Part shown: piece after piece, positions 51,867-60,394 of the stretch
Numbering within the stretch: the first letter of the stretch is position 1
How the letters are laid out: each line of letters starts with the position of its first letter
NCBI RefSeq assembly: GCF_004295585.1
Contig: NZ_AP019400.1
Span: 5,735,501 to 5,799,500, forward strand
Source of the DNA: Cohnella abietis
GTDB lineage: Bacteria; Bacillota; Bacilli; Paenibacillales; Paenibacillaceae
Length of the DNA: 64,000 nt
Reading direction: 5' to 3'
Notes under the pieces: model-generated
What the model saw: only the letters and a program-made list of their open reading frames with translations
Told to the model about the DNA's origin: nothing
Database searches by the model: none
Made by a program: the position numbers and the translations under genes

Positions 51867-53042
51867 CTAGAAATGGTTCAATTGACGATATTCGTTTGGT
51901 GTAAAACCAGCCATGACCTTAAACCATTTCGTGAAATAACGAGGATTCGGATATCCTATCGCTTTGCCGACTGATGCAGCAGTCATACTGCTGTTCATTA
52001 AAAGCTCCTTCGCCATCTCAAACCGTAGCTTACTTAAATATTGGATAAAGGATTGCCCTGTATTGTGCTTAAATAGCCTACTGAAATAAGAAGGTGTTAC
52101 TCCGACTACATCAGCAACCTGTTCCAGTCCGATTGGTTCCTGAAATCGAGCCGTCATAAATTCTAGTGCCTTCTGTACAATCTCGCTTATTCCCTCATTA
52201 CGCTCTAGCTTTACGTTTAGGCTCATCTCATTAATCGTTCTTCGGGTTTGGCTCCATTCTAGTTGAGCAGGTCGTTCATGCCAGTATATTTCAGTGCCTA
52301 ACGACTGCTTTACTTTCCAGACGAGCTCCTCTCGCCAAAGATGAAAACCGCAGCTTTCGGTTTCTGCTTCTTTCAGAAATACTACGATCACGCCACTGCG
52401 CAGCATTACCGCTTCCATTTTAACGAAATCTAAATGGTCTTTTATGATCTGAAACAGGATATCTAAAGATAAGCCTTGATTTTTGGATGCCACCAAACCT
52501 ACTTGAATGTCCCTCTGCCAAAAGGGAATGTGAAACAACCCTTTCTCCTCTTCTCGTAGCTTTAAAACTTCCTCCTGAAGCGCATTTTCCAAGATGTGCC
52601 CCTTTAATAACTCCTGCTGAGCTAGAGATTCCATTGGTGACTGAACCGTATTCGACAGCTCATCTTGAGGAAATGTTTGTAATATTTTATCTATAGATAC
52701 TTTGATTTCTTCCACGTTCATAGTGGGCTTTAATATATAATCAGCAACACCAAGCTGTATGGCTTCTCTGGCATACTGAAAATCATCATAGCTGCTTAAA
52801 ATAATGAACCGAATATGAGGATACTTTTCCTTACACATTCGAATTAACTCTATCCCATCCATTACAGGCATTCGAATATCGGTAATAACGATGTCTATCC
52901 TCTGACTCTCAATGAGTTGCATAGCTTCTTTGCCGTTCGCGGCATCTCCGACGATTTGAACGCCTATCTCCGTCCAATCCAGCATGACCTTCATTCCCAA
53001 TCTAATTAGCGTCTCATCTTCAACAACAAGTAAATTTTTCAT
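51867..53042 (-). CDS. Response regulator, YesN-like (REC + AraC-type HTH)
   Basis: A 391-residue protein. Receiver domain MKNLLVVEDETLIRLGMKVM with phospho-acceptor D55 in IVITDIRMPVMDG; a middle linker; a C-terminal AraC/XylS domain (LEQVADVVGVTPSYFSRLFK, SVGKAIGYPNPRYFTKWFKV, GFTPNEYR). It probably activates the adjacent sugar operon after phosphorylation by the kinase encoded just upstream. Confidence 0.95.
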   Translation of the reverse strand: MKNLLVVEDETLIRLGMKVMLDWTEIGVQIVGDAANGKEAMQLIESQRIDIVITDIRMPVMDGIELIRMCKEKYPHIRFIILSSYDDFQYAREAIQLGVADYILKPTMNVEEIKVSIDKILQTFPQDELSNTVQSPMESLAQQELLKGHILENALQEEVLKLREEEKGLFHIPFWQRDIQVGLVASKNQGLSLDILFQIIKDHLDFVKMEAVMLRSGVIVVFLKEAETESCGFHLWREELVWKVKQSLGTEIYWHERPAQLEWSQTRRTINEMSLNVKLERNEGISEIVQKALEFMTARFQEPIGLEQVADVVGVTPSYFSRLFKHNTGQSFIQYLSKLRFEMAKELLMNSSMTAASVGKAIGYPNPRYFTKWFKVMAGFTPNEYRQLNHF

Positions 53043-53051
53043 AGCTCCTCC

Positions 53052-54851
53052 TTATTCAGGCTTCCACGGAACGCGAATGGTTACGATTGTACCTTCTCCT
53101 ATAACACTCTTAATAGTAAGACCATAGGGTTTACCAAATTCTAGAGCAATTCTTTCATGTATGTTTTTCAGCCCTGTCCCAGATAGCCCTTTCTTATACT
53201 CATCATTGGCATTTAATAGAGACTTGACCTTCTCCTCGCTCATTCCAGTACCGTAATCCCGAACTTCAATAAATAAATCGCACGCATCCCCGCGTCGCAT
53301 CAAGATTTCTATCTTGTGATTGCTATTTCCGCTATCTAGTCCGTGGAATATCGCATTCTCAACGATGGGCTGAATCAAAAAAGGTATAACCCAAACCCGC
53401 TCCGCCCCTGCATCACTCGTATAGGTAATGGCGAATTGTTTCATGTAACGTCTCTCCAGTAGAGCAACGTAATCCTTAATGAATTCAATTTCATCTTGTA
53501 AAACAACCCATTTACGATCGCTTCGCGTGCAATATTTCATTAAATGAATAAAAATTTCTAGAACCTTAGCAATGTCATTCGCATTCTGCATCATGGCCAT
53601 CATTTTAATCGCGCTAAGGGTGTTATAAATAAAATGAGGATTAATCTGCGCTCGCAGCGCATCGATTTCCGCTTTGCGTTTACTTTCCTCTTCGGATTTA
53701 ATTCTCTCAACTAATTGGGTAAGCTCAATTACCATGGAATTAAAGGAATCAGATAAAAGCCCTATTTCATCCTTCTGTTTCATAGTACTAAAGATATGGA
53801 AGTCGCCATTCTGCACCTTCTTCATCAAGCGAGAAAGTCGCTTGATGGGCGACGCCACCCCCCGTGCTACAAATCCGGCCAAGATAACAGAGAATAACAA
53901 AATGACAACAATAATCCCAATTGCAAGATTACTAATATGGCTAAGATCTTGATAGAGAGCTTTCTTGGACGTTAAATATAGCGTCATCCAGCCAGAATAT
54001 TCTGATGTACTAGCTACCCCCACCATTTTTTCCGAGCGGGCTCCCCATTGAATGGATCGCATATTAGGTCCTATAACCTTGCCTGCGTCCATCAATTCCG
54101 TCATACTTTCTTTATCAATGGGGAGAGACGAATGTATTATATTCCCATATTGATCCGCAATAACCACATAACCATCCCGTGGCTGTTGTGCGGAAAAGTT
54201 AAAAATGTAAGGATCGATATCCACGACGAATACACCTAGAGATTCATTGGTATCTACCTGCTTGACATGCCGAGCAAGGGAAATCGTTTTTTTCTCGTTT
54301 GACCTATAAAATTGGGTTTCCAGTCTCAATCCGGAATTAACAAACCCTCCGTCTCTAAGGATTGTTTCTTGAAACCAAGCCTGCTCCTTTAGAGTATTGT
54401 GCGAAATAATATTCGAGTATTGGGTGTAGCCATAAACTTGATCATTGTCCATAATCATATATACGGCTATAATCCCTTCATGAAGGACCTGTAAGCTTGT
54501 AAAATAGGTCCTCATCTCCTTTTCTATTTCTTTTTCTGTTTGGAAATCTTCTTCTGTGTAGGTGTCCGTAGTAAGCTTTAGCTTTGTCATTGCGGAATAA
54601 ATCCTCTGATCGATAAAGGGAAGGATAGTCATCCGGTCAATCCCTCGCAAAACCGCGTCCACATTATAATTAATTTGACTAGTTATGACCCGATATGAAT
54701 TGTTGGCTTTTTGCTCCAACGTATTCACAGCAATAATGTAAGCCGCAACACCAAACCCGCTAAGAGGAATAACAGCGAGTAGAAGATAAGTAATAAAAAA
54801 TTTTGACTGTATTCTTAAATCCTTCCATTTGCCCCGAACCAGCCCAAACAT
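53052..54851 (-). CDS. Sensor histidine kinase, YesM-like
   Basis: About 600 residues: TM1 near the start (FFITYLLLAVIPLSGFG), a large extracellular sensor region, TM2 (LAIGIIVVILLFSVILAGFV), HAMP (RGVASPIKRLSRLMKKVQNG), His_kinase domain with the phospho-His in LRAQINPHFIYNTLSAIKMM, and ATPase end (GTGLKNIHERIALEFG). The start at 54851 has GAGGAG 10 bases upstream; ATGs at 54869 and 54887 are less well placed. It lies 9 bases before the regulator gene. Confidence 0.93.
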   Translation of the reverse strand: MFGLVRGKWKDLRIQSKFFITYLLLAVIPLSGFGVAAYIIAVNTLEQKANNSYRVITSQINYNVDAVLRGIDRMTILPFIDQRIYSAMTKLKLTTDTYTEEDFQTEKEIEKEMRTYFTSLQVLHEGIIAVYMIMDNDQVYGYTQYSNIISHNTLKEQAWFQETILRDGGFVNSGLRLETQFYRSNEKKTISLARHVKQVDTNESLGVFVVDIDPYIFNFSAQQPRDGYVVIADQYGNIIHSSLPIDKESMTELMDAGKVIGPNMRSIQWGARSEKMVGVASTSEYSGWMTLYLTSKKALYQDLSHISNLAIGIIVVILLFSVILAGFVARGVASPIKRLSRLMKKVQNGDFHIFSTMKQKDEIGLLSDSFNSMVIELTQLVERIKSEEESKRKAEIDALRAQINPHFIYNTLSAIKMMAMMQNANDIAKVLEIFIHLMKYCTRSDRKWVVLQDEIEFIKDYVALLERRYMKQFAITYTSDAGAERVWVIPFLIQPIVENAIFHGLDSGNSNHKIEILMRRGDACDLFIEVRDYGTGMSEEKVKSLLNANDEYKKGLSGTGLKNIHERIALEFGKPYGLTIKSVIGEGTIVTIRVPWKPE

Positions 54852-54897
54852 CTTTTGTCCACTCCTCATTCCGTGTACCCATTTCATCTATCCTAAC

Positions 54898-54911
54898 TGA
54901 AAGCGATTTCA
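54898..54911. promoter_or_regulatory. CcpA catabolite-responsive element (cre)
   Basis: TGAAAGCGATTTCA matches the consensus TGWAANCGNTNWCA at every position and is palindromic. It lies about 45 bases upstream of the kinase start, downstream of TATGAT/TATACA-like -10 candidates, so CcpA would repress the two-component operon on preferred sugars. Confidence 0.75.
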
Positions 54912-54996
54912 GCATCAATGTATAAAATTATCATATTTTCCATGTACACTCGTCAGATGAATATAAAGTTATAGGGAATTTTTATAATCATAAATC

Positions 54997-55029
54997 AAAA
55001 AAGGCAGCCCATTTAACAGGGCTGCCCTT
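54997..55029 (-). terminator. Terminator after the small charged gene
   Basis: GGGCAGCCC pairs with GGGCTGCC followed on the minus strand by TTTTTT. Confidence 0.9.
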
Positions 55030-55033
55030 CGTT

Positions 55034-55333
55034 TTATTTATCGTCATACCTGCCGTCCACTTCTTTAGCGATGGCGCGGTAAGCTTTCGTTTCCTCAACT
55101 ACCGGATCGAATTTAGATTGAATACGAACTTCCCATCTAGGCGGAAGCTGCTTTAATGCTTCGGCTTCCGTTTCCTCTGGCTTAGCTTCCGGCTTCTCTT
55201 CAGTCAAGCTTCGTGCCAACAATTCCTCTAATTGCTCTAGCTCTTTACGTTCCAATTCCTTCGCCCCCTTTTTTCCATAGGATGGTCGAAAGCCCCGTAT
55301 CTCATGTACGTGCGGCTGCCTGAAGCTCCTCAA
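55034..55333 (-). CDS. Small charged protein of unknown function
   Basis: A 99-residue frame rich in Glu, Lys and Arg (GKKGAKELERKELEQLEELL, EEKPEAKPEETEAEALKQLP) with a probable helical middle and an end VVEETKAYRAIAKEVDGRYD. No family recognised. The only upstream start is a TTG at 55333, which overlaps the preceding gene by 32 bases and lacks a strong ribosome site. Same strand as, and followed by a terminator with, the phosphatase gene, so likely an operon. Confidence 0.65.
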   Translation of the reverse strand: MRSFRQPHVHEIRGFRPSYGKKGAKELERKELEQLEELLARSLTEEKPEAKPEETEAEALKQLPPRWEVRIQSKFDPVVEETKAYRAIAKEVDGRYDDK

Positions 55334-56153
55334 TCAGCTCATTATGAATAAGGTTGTTACTTGCAACGATATTTCGAACTCCAAGATGATAAGATTCCCC
55401 AGTTATGTCCGTCATACGACCGCCAGCTTCTTGCACAAGCAATGAGCCCGCGGCTATATCCCATGAGCTTAGGTTGTATTCCCAGAAGCCACTGAGACGA
55501 CCTGCTGCCACATAGGCAAGATGAAGAGCAGCCGAGCCCGCAACTCTAATATTGCGAACCTTGGGTGCCAATGCTTGGACACTCTTCAGGTTCGCTGGTA
55601 GCGCCACATGCTGATCCGCTGGGAAGCCCGTAGCCAGCAGGCTATGGCTTAGTGTGCTTTCATTCGCCACCTGCATTTTACGACCATGTACGTATGCTCC
55701 CTTGCCCCGTTCCGCAACGAATAGCTCGTCTTTCGACGGGTCATATACGACACCTACTATTACTTGTCCCCGATGCGCGAGCGCAATAGATACGGAGAAG
55801 AAAGGAAAGCCATGCACATAGTTAGTCGTTCCATCCACGGGATCAACGATCCATAAGTACTCGGCGTCGCTTTTATCCTGTAATGCTTTTGCAGATGCCT
55901 CCGGCCCAGGCTCAACCCCTTCTTCTCCTAGGAAGGAGTGAGTAGGGAAATGCGTAACGATTAAATTGCGAATCATTCGTTCCGCGCCCTTATCAACCTC
56001 CGTTACGAGGTCGTGCATCGAGTATTTCGTATCCAATTGGGTAATGCTACCCATTTTACTTTTAATCCATTCCCCTGCTTTGGCCGCACAATTGACAGCG
56101 ACCGCGGTAAAGCTTTTACCACCAATAATGCTTTCCGGCTGGTTGGCGTCCAT
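55302..56153 (-). CDS. Inositol monophosphatase family protein
   Basis: A 283-residue SuhB-like phosphatase: LVTEVDKGAERMIRNLIV, HSFLGEEGVEPG, the metal-binding WIVDPVDGTTNYVHGFPFFS and SWDIAAGSLLVQEAGGRMTD. It dephosphorylates inositol phosphates or related substrates such as NADP or PAP using Mg2+; which one is open. It overlaps the small charged gene at its 3' end. Confidence 0.93.
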   Translation of the reverse strand: MDANQPESIIGGKSFTAVAVNCAAKAGEWIKSKMGSITQLDTKYSMHDLVTEVDKGAERMIRNLIVTHFPTHSFLGEEGVEPGPEASAKALQDKSDAEYLWIVDPVDGTTNYVHGFPFFSVSIALAHRGQVIVGVVYDPSKDELFVAERGKGAYVHGRKMQVANESTLSHSLLATGFPADQHVALPANLKSVQALAPKVRNIRVAGSAALHLAYVAAGRLSGFWEYNLSSWDIAAGSLLVQEAGGRMTDITGESYHLGVRNIVASNNLIHNELIEELQAAART

Positions 56154-56306
56154 TGTTCATCCCTCTAATCTTTTGTAATCGTTTGCAAACGACTGCTTTG
56201 TCCTACTTTTATCATATACGAAAATATGGCTAAGCGGTTCCTATGATTGCTACTATAAGCTAAAAAATTTACCACTTTCATATTCTCGCCAGCACAATTG
56301 GCCGAT

Positions 56307-56348
56307 TAGAAAGAAGCTGCCCTTCATCGTATAGACAAAGGTGCAGCT
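56307..56348 (-). terminator. Terminator of fabI
   Basis: On the minus strand AGCTGCACCTTT pairs with AAGGGCAGCTT (one mismatch) followed by CTTTCT, 26 bases after the fabI stop. Confidence 0.65.
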
Positions 56349-56373
56349 CCGTATACATCAGGCAGTTAAATTG

Positions 56374-57144
56374 TTAAATTCCTACTGTATTATAGCCATT
56401 ATCAACATGAATGACTTCGCCAGTAATCCCACGAGCCCAAGGACTCATTAAGAACAAGGCAGCATCTCCAACATCTGATGCCTCCGTATTACGGCGAAGT
56501 GGAGCCTTCTCTTCAACTTGCTTAAGAATAGTATTGAAGCCGGCTATTCCTTTGGCAGCCAGTGTACGAACTGGACCAGCAGAAATGGCGTTGACTCTAA
56601 TATCTTGAGGACCCAAGTCACTTGCCAAATATCGAACGGAAGCTTCAAGCGCTGCCTTGGCGACGCCCATAACGTTATAATTGCGAAGAGTACGTTCTGC
56701 ACCAAGATAAGTCAGGGTAACGATACTGCCACCTTCTGTCATCAGCGGATGAAGTCTTTGCGCTACTGCAGTAAGGGAATATACGCTTACATCATGTGCA
56801 AGCGCGAAGCCATCACGGGAAGTGTCTACATATAATCCGTCTAGCTCTTCTGCTTTCGCAAAAGCGATACAGTGTGCAAGACCGTGCAATACGCCTACTT
56901 CTTCCTTCAATTTTGCAGCAAGAGACTCAATATCCTCATCAGAGGAAACATTGCATTGCAGCGTTAGTGAGCCTTCAATCGTATCCGCTAGCTTGCGCAC
57001 GCGTTCCTGTACTCTTTCATTCTCGTATGTAAACACCAGTCGAGCCCCTTGGGAAGCGAGCGATTGCGCGATAGCCCAGGCGATACTGCGCTCGTTCGCG
57101 ACGCCCATGACTACGATGTTCTTTCCAGCTAACAATCCATTCAT
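56374..57144 (-). CDS. fabI: Enoyl-[acyl-carrier-protein] reductase (NADH)
   Basis: A 256-residue short-chain dehydrogenase of the FabI type: VVMGVANERSIAWAIAQSLA, LQCNVSSDEDI, and catalytic Y146, Y156 and K163 in TLTYLGAERTLRNYNVMGVA-K, the FabI spacing. It reduces trans-2-enoyl-ACP in the last step of each fatty acid elongation round. Target of triclosan-like inhibitors. No FapR box was recognised upstream. Confidence 0.95.
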   Translation of the reverse strand: MNGLLAGKNIVVMGVANERSIAWAIAQSLASQGARLVFTYENERVQERVRKLADTIEGSLTLQCNVSSDEDIESLAAKLKEEVGVLHGLAHCIAFAKAEELDGLYVDTSRDGFALAHDVSVYSLTAVAQRLHPLMTEGGSIVTLTYLGAERTLRNYNVMGVAKAALEASVRYLASDLGPQDIRVNAISAGPVRTLAAKGIAGFNTILKQVEEKAPLRRNTEASDVGDAALFLMSPWARGITGEVIHVDNGYNTVGI

Positions 57145-57287
57145 ATCTTGGAAATCCTCCTTGTTACGAATAAGAATGGGCGCGAATCAAAATGCTGACA
57201 CAGCAGCCCTTCTTGTCCAACGTAACTTATTTCCAACTGGATTGCAATAATGAAATGATACGTTGTGCGAATAGTACGCAAACGTGT

Positions 57288-58316
57288 TCATGATAGAACC
57301 TCTAAGCTACCCCCATCAATCACACGAATTGGCCCTCCAGAGGCTTCAATTGCTCGAAAATCCTCCATCAGCTTAAGCAAAGCCTCGTCCTTCCGCTTGG
57401 CTTCGATCATGACGTCAATCGCAGGTGTTGTGCTAGCTATTTCATACAAAAACTTCACTAAAGGCTCCACATCAATGTGGTCGGCATGCCCTCTAAGATC
57501 GGATTCACTTTTGGGACTGGAAACATGTATTTTGGGAGGTAGCCATTGCGGTGCTACTCCTTCATCGGCAAGCTTAGCCTGTTGCTCGTTCCAGCTAAAA
57601 CGGTCCCAAGTTTTCAAAATTCTAGGCCACAAATCCACCGCTTGCTCGTCCCCCGGATTGACGGCATGATGATGAATATCAAGTACCATCGGCACCCCGA
57701 CCTCTTCCGCTATGCTTAGCGTTTCCGCTGCAGTGAAGGTTTTGTCGTCATTTTCCAAAGTAATTCGATCTGTTATTCGCTTATCGATCGTCCGAAATTG
57801 AGTGATAAACCTTTTGCCGGATACTCCCTTATCACCATAGCTGCCTCCGACATGTATATTGTTGGTCGCCCGCGCATCTAAACCCATCGCCTCTAGCATC
57901 CGAACGTGATACTGCAGGTCATTAATGGAATTGCTCAGGACTTCCTTCCTCGGCGTGCTTAATACGGTAAAATGATCGGGATGAAAGGATACGCGCATAT
58001 TATGCTCACGAACAAAAGCCCCAACCTCGGCGAATGCTTGCGCCAAAGCGGGGTAAGGATCCCATTCATTAAGCTCTTGATGTGTTGCGAGCGGAATAAT
58101 TTTCGAGGTCATACGGTAAACTTGAACACCCATATAACGATTATGCTTGAGTAAACGCAATGTATTATGTAAATTTTCCTCGGCAATCCGCTCAAGACGT
58201 CGCAAACCCGCTTCCCGATTCAACAGCTTGGAGAAGGTCGCCATTGTCATTGTTTTGGATGGGGAGGCATTCGCTAGCTCAACAGACATCGCAACATATC
58301 CGAATCTTACGATCAT
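57288..58316 (-). CDS. uvsE: UV damage endonuclease
   Basis: A 342-residue TIM-barrel nuclease. MIVRFGYVAMSVELANASPS and LKHNRYMGVQVYRMTSKIIP, RVSFHPDHFTVLSTPRKEVL, NIHVGGSYGDK, LENDDKTF and VLDIHHHAVNPGD are UVDE family motifs with the His/Asp/Glu residues that bind metal. It nicks DNA 5' to UV photoproducts. GGGAGG lies 9 bases before the ATG at 58316; a TTG three codons earlier is less likely. Confidence 0.94.
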   Translation of the reverse strand: MIVRFGYVAMSVELANASPSKTMTMATFSKLLNREAGLRRLERIAEENLHNTLRLLKHNRYMGVQVYRMTSKIIPLATHQELNEWDPYPALAQAFAEVGAFVREHNMRVSFHPDHFTVLSTPRKEVLSNSINDLQYHVRMLEAMGLDARATNNIHVGGSYGDKGVSGKRFITQFRTIDKRITDRITLENDDKTFTAAETLSIAEEVGVPMVLDIHHHAVNPGDEQAVDLWPRILKTWDRFSWNEQQAKLADEGVAPQWLPPKIHVSSPKSESDLRGHADHIDVEPLVKFLYEIASTTPAIDVMIEAKRKDEALLKLMEDFRAIEASGGPIRVIDGGSLEVLS

Positions 58317-58351
58317 TCCATCCAACCTCCCGCACTTTTTAGGTACGGTTA

Positions 58352-58669
58352 TTAGGATTGCTCACCGAAGAACATTTCATGTGCGAGTGAGGTTTGAATT
58401 CGTGCTTCTTCCTCTGTTAGTCGACGAACAAGCTCCATCTCTACCTGCGTAACCTCTTCGCCTTGGAAATTAATTTCCGCGATAGATGCGACAATCCGAA
58501 CGATTGCGACAGCTTGATTATCAGGCGCATATGCTATTACCTTCTGTCCTGTTGGGAACACACGAAATTGCTTTTTGACCATTTTGCCCCGGCCGTACTC
58601 AAGCAGTTCGTACAATTCTTGCTCCGATTTAAATTTACATACGGAATTAAACTCTGTCTGAAAGCCCAT
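58352..58669 (-). CDS. Conserved-looking small protein of unknown function
   Basis: A 105-residue soluble protein beginning MGFQTEFNSVCKFKSEQELY, with VKKQFRVFPTGQKVIAYAPD and a Glu-rich helical end (MELVRRLTEEEARIQTSLAH). It looks like a compact folded domain, but I cannot place it in a family with confidence. GGAGGAAGC precedes the ATG. It is 35 bases upstream of uvsE on the same strand, so co-transcription is likely. Confidence 0.8.
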   Translation of the reverse strand: MGFQTEFNSVCKFKSEQELYELLEYGRGKMVKKQFRVFPTGQKVIAYAPDNQAVAIVRIVASIAEINFQGEEVTQVEMELVRRLTEEEARIQTSLAHEMFFGEQS

Positions 58670-58774
58670 AAAGCTTCCTCCTATCGCTTTTACAAATAAA
58701 TTCGCTGGATTCGCGTGTCTGTATCGTGTCTTTTTGGTTAGTTGTTGATCTGAAGTTGATTACGTGTTAATAAA

Positions 58775-58915
58775 GTTAGGCTAATTGGCTTGAGTTAATT
58801 ATCTACTGTTAATTGCCTTATGCTAATTGGCTTGAGTTAATTATCTACAGTTAATTGCTTAATGCTAATTGCCTAGAGATCATTACGTAGATTAATTGCC
58901 TAAAGCTAAGCCTAG
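58775..58915. repeat. 42-bp AT-rich direct repeats (array G)
   Basis: CTAATTG occurs at 58781, 58823 and 58865 and CTAAG at 58906. The unit is GCTAATTGGCTTGAGTTAAT then TATCTACAGTTAATTGCCTT. Three and a half copies decaying to the right. Confidence 0.8.
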
Positions 58916-59269
58916 AGTTAATTATAACCTCTATTCGCTCTGTAGGAAAATATGGGCTATTGGGGTGGGAGGATGGCTGCTTTTTTTGGGCGAGAGCTGG
59001 GGAGTAAGGGAGACAAATGTGCAGGTCGGGGTTGAGGGCTGGGGAAAATTTGCGATGGGCGCTGGTTGGGGGCTCGGGGGATGCTTTGCGATGGGCGGTG
59101 GCGGAGTTTGCGATTTTTTTTATTATAGCTTTAGCGGCGATTTGTATTGCGAATTATCAATAATCAAGTTATGATATTTTGCTCTGGCTTTTTTGTCGTG
59201 TTAGTGGCGTAAGGTTTCGATGGTTCTGCGTCATCGGGGATTAGTGCTTCGGTGGAATGGCTAGATCTT
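58916..59269. other. Gene-free G-rich then AT-rich stretch
   Basis: A 92-codon frame (58896-59174) exists, but its Gly/Trp-rich reading, lack of a ribosome site and odd composition suggest it is not a gene. Nothing else recognisable. Confidence 0.5.
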
Positions 59270-59540
59270 AAGTTCTCCACATGTGCATAACTTTTCGTAG
59301 CTATTCTGAGAGTTCGAGACTCATTCCTGTGAGTTCTCCACATCTTTTTGCATGTTTAATTCTTACTTATAAAACTTACTTTGTTATTATCCAGTTTTCC
59401 ACATTTGTATCCCCAGTTTACATCGCGATGTGTTGATTAGTCGGGTTTTTACACACTTATTAATTGCTGGGAGATGAATTTCTCAAGTTCTCCACATGTG
59501 CATAATTTTAATTGGCATTGGATTGATAGTTATCCACTTG
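59270..59540. promoter_or_regulatory. Cluster of DnaA-box-like 9-mers
   Basis: Against TTATNCACA: perfect sites on the minus strand at 59282-59290 and 59497-59505 (TTATGCACA); one-mismatch sites on plus at 59273 and 59334 and 59488 (TTCTCCACA), 59395 (TTTTCCACA), 59447 (TTTTACACA) and 59530 (TTATCCACT). The first and last inverted pairs lie in a 21-bp exact repeat (59270-59290 and 59485-59505) starting AAGTTCTCCACATGTGC. Eight sites in 270 AT-rich bases. No dnaA or dnaN gene is near. Confidence 0.65.
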
Positions 59541-59672
59541 TTGGCGTTTTTGAGGCTGAGGGAGAACCTCGGTTGTTAACACACTAGTTTTTATATGCGA
59601 GTGAGTCTAACTAAACTTCGAGTGACATTTTCCAACTATTGGTTTATTATTGTTCTATAGCGAGTGAAGCAC

Positions 59673-59712
59673 ACCGCCTCTGATCCTTTATGGGATTGGG
59701 GCGGTTATTTTT
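59673..59712 (+). terminator. Terminator-like hairpin ahead of the nuclease-like gene
   Basis: ACCGCC pairs with GGCGGT, inner ATCC with GGAT, followed by TATTTTT. No plus-strand gene lies upstream, so it either ends an untranslated transcript or attenuates the next gene, whose ribosome site begins only about 10 bases later. Confidence 0.6.
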
Positions 59713-59730
59713 GTCTACAAAGGGCGGTTG

Positions 59731-60384
59731 ATGATGAGAAACTTCGAATCTGAGTATCGTATTTGGTTGAACAAACATATTACACGGAGCACTGGAGAAC
59801 GTCTTCGGAGAATTAAAGAACGTCACGGTTTCGGCGAAAAACTACTGATCGAGCACGCATGGTGGCCTGTTGTCAAAAGTCTTGACGATTTACATCCTGA
59901 GTATGAGTTTGTGGACACCTTCGGAAACTATTACTTTATGGACCTTGCCTACATTCGTCTTCCTAGGCCCACTTGTTTGGAATCAGACAGCTTCAGCTCA
60001 CATGCTCGTGATGCTGACCGAGGATCATTCTCTCGTGGATTAGAAAGGCAGAATGAAATTGCGTTGGCTGACTGGAATATTTTGCGTTTTTCGATTGATA
60101 AACTGAAGGAAGATCCTTATAGTTGTCAAAATCACATTCGCAGAATGCTGGAAATTTGGTACGGGGAGGATAGCAGCAGCGTGCAAAAACTAACCATTTA
60201 TCAACGGGAAATCTTACGTCTAGCCAATCGTTTATCGAGCCCAATTACCATAGAAATGGTTAGTAACTCTCTTGGCAAAAGCAAGAGAGTTGCACGTGTT
60301 CAACTACACCAAATGGCGCAGCTAAACTATATTGAGCCGGCTAGCGGGGACCAACGTGTCCGCAGCTACCGGCTGAAAAGATAA
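59731..60384 (+). CDS. Vsr/DUF559-like putative nuclease with C-terminal winged helix
   Basis: A 217-residue soluble protein. Residues ~60-140 resemble the DUF559/Vsr branch of the PD-(D/E)XK fold: D71 in YYFMDLAYI, E84 and D86 in TCLESDSFSSH, then R105-Q-N and WNILRFSIDKLKEDPYSCQN. Residues ~150-217 (QREILRLANRLSSPITIEMV, SKRVARVQLHQMAQLNYIEP) look like a winged helix. So a DNA-binding, possibly DNA-cutting protein; both assignments are by eye. ATGs at 59731 and 59734 follow AAAGGGCGG. It sits between the DnaA-box cluster and array E. Confidence 0.72.
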   Translation: MMRNFESEYRIWLNKHITRSTGERLRRIKERHGFGEKLLIEHAWWPVVKSLDDLHPEYEFVDTFGNYYFMDLAYIRLPRPTCLESDSFSSHARDADRGSFSRGLERQNEIALADWNILRFSIDKLKEDPYSCQNHIRRMLEIWYGEDSSSVQKLTIYQREILRLANRLSSPITIEMVSNSLGKSKRVARVQLHQMAQLNYIEPASGDQRVRSYRLKR

Positions 60385-60394
60385 TAGTTTGTTT

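Noticed and set aside
58896..59174. 92-codon Gly/Trp-rich frame
   Set aside because: No ribosome site, composition follows a local G-rich run, and it starts inside the 42-bp repeats.
59270..59540. Chromosomal origin of replication
   Set aside because: No dnaA, dnaN, rpmH or other origin-linked gene lies near; the boxes alone do not make oriC.
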